From GCA-2715645 sp042095375 (lineage in GTDB: Bacteria > Bacteroidota > Bacteroidia > Cytophagales > MED-G16), in contig JBELBJ010000006.1 of NCBI GenBank assembly GCA_042095375.1, forward strand, positions 4,232 to 68,231: a stretch of DNA of 64,000 nucleotides. Direction: 5' to 3'. A program made the translations under genes and the position numbers. Below are positions 60,921-64,000 of the stretch, in pieces; position 1 is the first letter of the stretch; each line of letters begins with the position of its first letter. The notes below the pieces were generated by a model. The model had not been told where the DNA came from, ran no database searches, and saw nothing but the letters and a program-made list of their open reading frames with translations.

Positions 60921-63128
60921 TCAATTTGTAATTAAAATTTGTTGAATAAAAGAATCATTTCCTATATCATCAGATAAATAAACTAAATAGATTCCCGGAG
61001 AAACTAAATTATTATTCATATCTAACAAATTCCAAGAAGCACCACCTCCATTAGATTTAAAGTTACTAATTACCTTTCCAGATAAAGTCATAATTTTTAT
61101 TATAGAATTATTTAATAAATTTTGAAAAGAAAGCAATTGATTTTCTTTCAAGCTAATAGGGTTAGGAAAAATTTTTATACTAGAATAATCTTGAGAAGCC
61201 TGAGAAGCATCAGTCAAATAAGAAACCATTCCATTTTCTGAAAGAATAAATACCTCTCCTGAAAGATTATTAATCACAATGTCTAAAATTTTATTTGATG
61301 GGATCGGACTGTTTTCAGTACTAAAATTAAATTCTAACGAACTATTGTTTTTATTCAAAACCCAAATACCATTATCTGATGCAATCCATTTTCTATTTGA
61401 TTCATCAATTGCGATAGAATATATTTTTTCGTTTTCTAAAAATCTATAACCATCAATTACTAAATCATTTGCTTTTTGATTATAATCTGAAATTATTGAT
61501 GTGTTATAATAAACCAAACCCTTAGACGTACCAATCCATACCTTATCATCCTTATCAATATTTAAGGATAATATATCATTGCTTGGTAAATTATTTTGAT
61601 TCTTATTAATCCACGAAGATTTATTTTTATTTGAATCAAATACTAATATTCCACCTCCAAACTCTAAATCCAAACGAGACCAGATAAAACCATTTTTACC
61701 AATATTGATATCGATAGGATAAAAATACTTTAGATTGCTAAATGTAAATTTATTCCAAACCCCATTAGAATCTAATTTATGTAAGGAAGATTTAACACCA
61801 TAATTTGATATAAATAAGTTGTCATCACTATCAAATTCTAAATCTGTAACTAGCAAAGAATCCGTATTTTCAACTTTTTCTAGAGTAGAACCTATTGATA
61901 ATTCATTAATAACTTTTTGGTTTTTTAGATCATAAATACCTTTACCAAAAGAAGATAAAAATATATTATTTGAGTTATTTTTTGATGCTGATGAAATATT
62001 TGAAAAAAAATCTAATTTAATATTATCCCACTCATTATTTTCAAATAGAGAAAAAGAACCTAAATCAGAATTTTTACTTTCCTGTAAGAATCTTAAGCCT
62101 ATTATCTTGTCATTTAAAGAAACTAAATTAGAAGCATCGTCTCTAATTGATGACTTAATCTTGAAACTTTGATTATTTTCTAAATTAATAATTCCTTCAT
62201 CATTAACACCAACCCAAATGTTATTTTCTAAAAAAATAGCATCATTCAGAAATAAATTATCATTCTCGTATGCAATACTGATTACTTTATTTTTATTTAG
62301 TAGAAGAATTGAATTATCAGTAATAATAAAAAACTCATTATTATAATTCTTTATTTTTTTAACCTTATAATTTGAAAAAGACTTAAAAAGATTAAAACTT
62401 TTCCCATTATATTTTAATATTTTATTATTGTTATAGATATATAAATTATTATCAAGAATTAAAGAGCCTAATATTAAAGAATCAGAAAAACTCACTTCGT
62501 TCCAACTATTATAATCCTTTAGGTTTATTTGATTATTAATTTTTGACTTCAATATGCCATTCTCAAATAAAACAAAAATAGAATCTTGTAAAATTTTAGT
62601 TTCTAAAGAGCTTATTTGAGCTCCATCATTACCGATATTTGAATAAAACTCTAATATTTCTAATGTCAAAAAATCAATAATCACTAGACCTTGATTGGTT
62701 GAAACATAAATTAAATTATTATATAAAAAAATATCATTGACAGTTTTACTAATTTCATAATTATTCAAAACAGGAAAAAGATCTAGATTTTTTATTTTTC
62801 CATCTTCATAAATTATATCTAAAAAGCCATTTTTATAACCTAAAATGAGTGAAGTAGAATTTGAATACATAGATGAAATTCCAGATGAACTTAGACCATC
62901 AATATTTGATAGCTTGTTAACACTATTGTCTTCAAAATCATAGTAATAAAAACCCTTAGAAGAAGATCCAAAAACCTTATTATTAAAATATGAAATTATT
63001 TTAACATTTGAATAATCATAATGAGTTCTCCATGTTCCCATTGGAATTCCTATTGGGTTTTGAGAATAACTATAGAAATAATTAGTAAAAAAAATTAGAT
63101 ACAAAATTTTTTTATTAAAAAAATTCAT
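60921..63128 (-). CDS. porZ: PorZ-like type IX secretion protein (beta-propeller, sorting domain)
   Basis: PorZ takes part in the attachment complex that anchors type IX secretion cargo to A-LPS. The 735-residue protein has a signal peptide (residues 1-22), then GTWRTHYDYSNVKIISYFNNKVFGSSSKGFYYYD, the start of two seven-bladed propellers (about 25-640) with repeated WIGTSKGLVYY, WIASDNGIWVL and similar blades, and a C-terminal type IX sorting domain (KIFPNPISLKENQ, VSPGIYLVYL). Adjacency to recO supports PorZ. Other por and spr genes are not in the window except the PorE-like gene at 43289. Confidence 0.88.
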   Translation of the reverse strand: MNFFNKKILYLIFFTNYFYSYSQNPIGIPMGTWRTHYDYSNVKIISYFNNKVFGSSSKGFYYYDFEDNSVNKLSNIDGLSSSGISSMYSNSTSLILGYKNGFLDIIYEDGKIKNLDLFPVLNNYEISKTVNDIFLYNNLIYVSTNQGLVIIDFLTLEILEFYSNIGNDGAQISSLETKILQDSIFVLFENGILKSKINNQINLKDYNSWNEVSFSDSLILGSLILDNNLYIYNNNKILKYNGKSFNLFKSFSNYKVKKIKNYNNEFFIITDNSILLLNKNKVISIAYENDNLFLNDAIFLENNIWVGVNDEGIINLENNQSFKIKSSIRDDASNLVSLNDKIIGLRFLQESKNSDLGSFSLFENNEWDNIKLDFFSNISSASKNNSNNIFLSSFGKGIYDLKNQKVINELSIGSTLEKVENTDSLLVTDLEFDSDDNLFISNYGVKSSLHKLDSNGVWNKFTFSNLKYFYPIDINIGKNGFIWSRLDLEFGGGILVFDSNKNKSSWINKNQNNLPSNDILSLNIDKDDKVWIGTSKGLVYYNTSIISDYNQKANDLVIDGYRFLENEKIYSIAIDESNRKWIASDNGIWVLNKNNSSLEFNFSTENSPIPSNKILDIVINNLSGEVFILSENGMVSYLTDASQASQDYSSIKIFPNPISLKENQLLSFQNLLNNSIIKIMTLSGKVISNFKSNGGGASWNLLDMNNNLVSPGIYLVYLSDDIGNDSFIQQILITN

Positions 63129-63231
63129 AATTCTTTGTTGAATAATTGAAATTAAAATAACTAATAATAAAAAAACGAATATTTAAATTAATAATTATAT
63201 TTTTAAACTAATTATTAAGATATTCTAATTT

Positions 63232-64000
63232 ATGGAAAAAGATAATCTAAAAAATTTTTTAAAAGCTATTCTCAAAAAAATCACAAATAATTCATTAATA
63301 AAAAATGAACATTTTTCTGGAAAAGAGATATTAGAATATACTGATATTTATCAAATTAACTTATTTATTTTAAAAAATATTTTTGAAGAATGGGAGCAAA
63401 ATATTAAAAAAAATAAATCATCATATTTTAATTATGATAGTGAAGAAGTAAGGTATATTTCTAGAGAATATTCTAATATTCTTTCTAAAAACATATCCAT
63501 AAATGATATTCAAATTAATGATTTAGCTTTAGATGCAATTCAAGATTATATTTTACTGATTTTGAAACCATTTGAATTTTTTTCAAAAGAATTTGAAAGA
63601 TTTGATAATAAAATTTCAATTAAAAACATAGAAAAGAGAAAAAAATACTATAAAACTAATGATAATGTATATTCTCATATAATTGATACAATCAAGAAAA
63701 AAAATAAACAAGACATTAATAAAATAGAAATTTTAAATGTTTTAAAATCAAATCGAGTAGAATTAATTAATCATGAAAAAAATATAGCAAAACTTAAAAC
63801 AGAACTTAATCTTGATTTAGAAAAATATTTAAATCTAATTCAAAATAAAAACCCAATTTCTAGTCAGATAACAGATATCCTTGAGTTATTTGGTAATAAT
63901 GAAAAAGAATTAAATCAAGCAATTGAGGCTGCAAAATCAAAAGACGACTTTAAGTCCTCAAGTGAATTTTTAATAAAAACTTATGGAGAGAAATATAACT
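63232..64000 (+). CDS. unknown protein, truncated by window end
   Basis: An open frame starts at ATG 63232 (MEKDNLKNFLKAILKKITNN) and continues without stop to the window edge, giving at least 256 residues. It is predicted almost all helical and charged, with EEWEQNIKKN, a SSYFNYDSEEV segment and a C-terminal part rich in Glu, Lys and Asn that looks like coiled coil. There is no signal peptide, so it is probably cytoplasmic. I do not recognise the family with confidence. It is divergent from porZ. Confidence 0.7.
   Translation, partial: MEKDNLKNFLKAILKKITNNSLIKNEHFSGKEILEYTDIYQINLFILKNIFEEWEQNIKKNKSSYFNYDSEEVRYISREYSNILSKNISINDIQINDLALDAIQDYILLILKPFEFFSKEFERFDNKISIKNIEKRKKYYKTNDNVYSHIIDTIKKKNKQDINKIEILNVLKSNRVELINHEKNIAKLKTELNLDLEKYLNLIQNKNPISSQITDILELFGNNEKELNQAIEAAKSKDDFKSSSEFLIKTYGEKYN

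Overview
This 64 kb window is very AT-rich chromosomal DNA of a Bacteroidota bacterium, most likely a marine flavobacterium with a streamlined genome. The evidence is: promoters of the Bacteroidota type (TTTG-N18-20-TAnnTTTG) before rplU, nusA, rpsU and tRNA-Phe; A-rich start contexts without Shine-Dalgarno sites and several TTG starts; type IX secretion parts (a PorZ-like and a PorE-like protein); lineage families such as DUF4293, DUF6089, DUF6090, DUF4399 and BatD; lipoproteins with short lipobox signals; and the NagB form that carries a C-terminal PIG-L domain. Genes are packed tightly. Several convergent pairs abut or overlap. There are no insertion sequences, prophages, CRISPR arrays or rRNA genes.

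Layout. Positions 1-3.5 kb hold small accessory genes: a DUF6090-like membrane protein, two divergent NTF2-like lipoproteins, a hotdog thioesterase and an HExxH lipoprotein. Positions 3.5-7.3 kb (minus strand) carry Leu dehydrogenase, nusB, YtxH, DUF1573, yajC and coaE. Positions 7.3-12.5 kb hold two ABC half-exporters on opposite strands with a sulfotransferase between them, then truA. Positions 12.6-20.1 kb hold DUF4293, htpG (with a possible sigma-54-type promoter), lipB, rnr, a polyprenyl synthase and rpmA-rplU. Positions 20.4-34 kb hold nrdBA, apbE, ruvB-queG, batD-aroC-dicarboxylate symporter-nifU, cysS and nusA. Positions 34-40.5 kb hold infB, a DksA-like gene, scpB, an RsuA/RluB-type pseudouridine synthase and an unusual nagB. 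Positions 40.5-48.4 kb hold tRNA-Phe, an Fe-S oxidoreductase pair, a PorE-like OmpA protein, purM, dld and rpsU. Positions 48.4-58.8 kb hold xerC, pdxJ, yqeY, cvpA, nadK, uppS and bamA with two ompH/skp genes (envelope biogenesis). Positions 58.8-63.1 kb (minus strand) hold a 2OG-Fe(II) oxygenase, DUF4399, recO and porZ. A truncated unknown gene runs off the right end.

Most of the window is conserved housekeeping. The most unusual points are: (1) a nagB reading frame whose first ~75 residues look like the arm-binding N-terminus of a flavobacterial tyrosine integrase, starting inside a 22-bp palindrome that shares a 17-bp direct repeat with the 3' end of the preceding gene; (2) two ABC half-transporters with complementary defects in their ATP sites, predicted to pair although encoded convergently around a sulfotransferase; (3) a perfect promoter followed by an intrinsic-terminator hairpin inside the short leader of nusA, with no rimP in front; (4) an in-frame GATACA microsatellite in nifU; (5) a long Gly/Tyr insertion in BamA; and (6) an unexplained, less AT-rich leader with a 10-bp tandem repeat before nrdB. 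All functional assignments are from reading the sequence; no database search was run.
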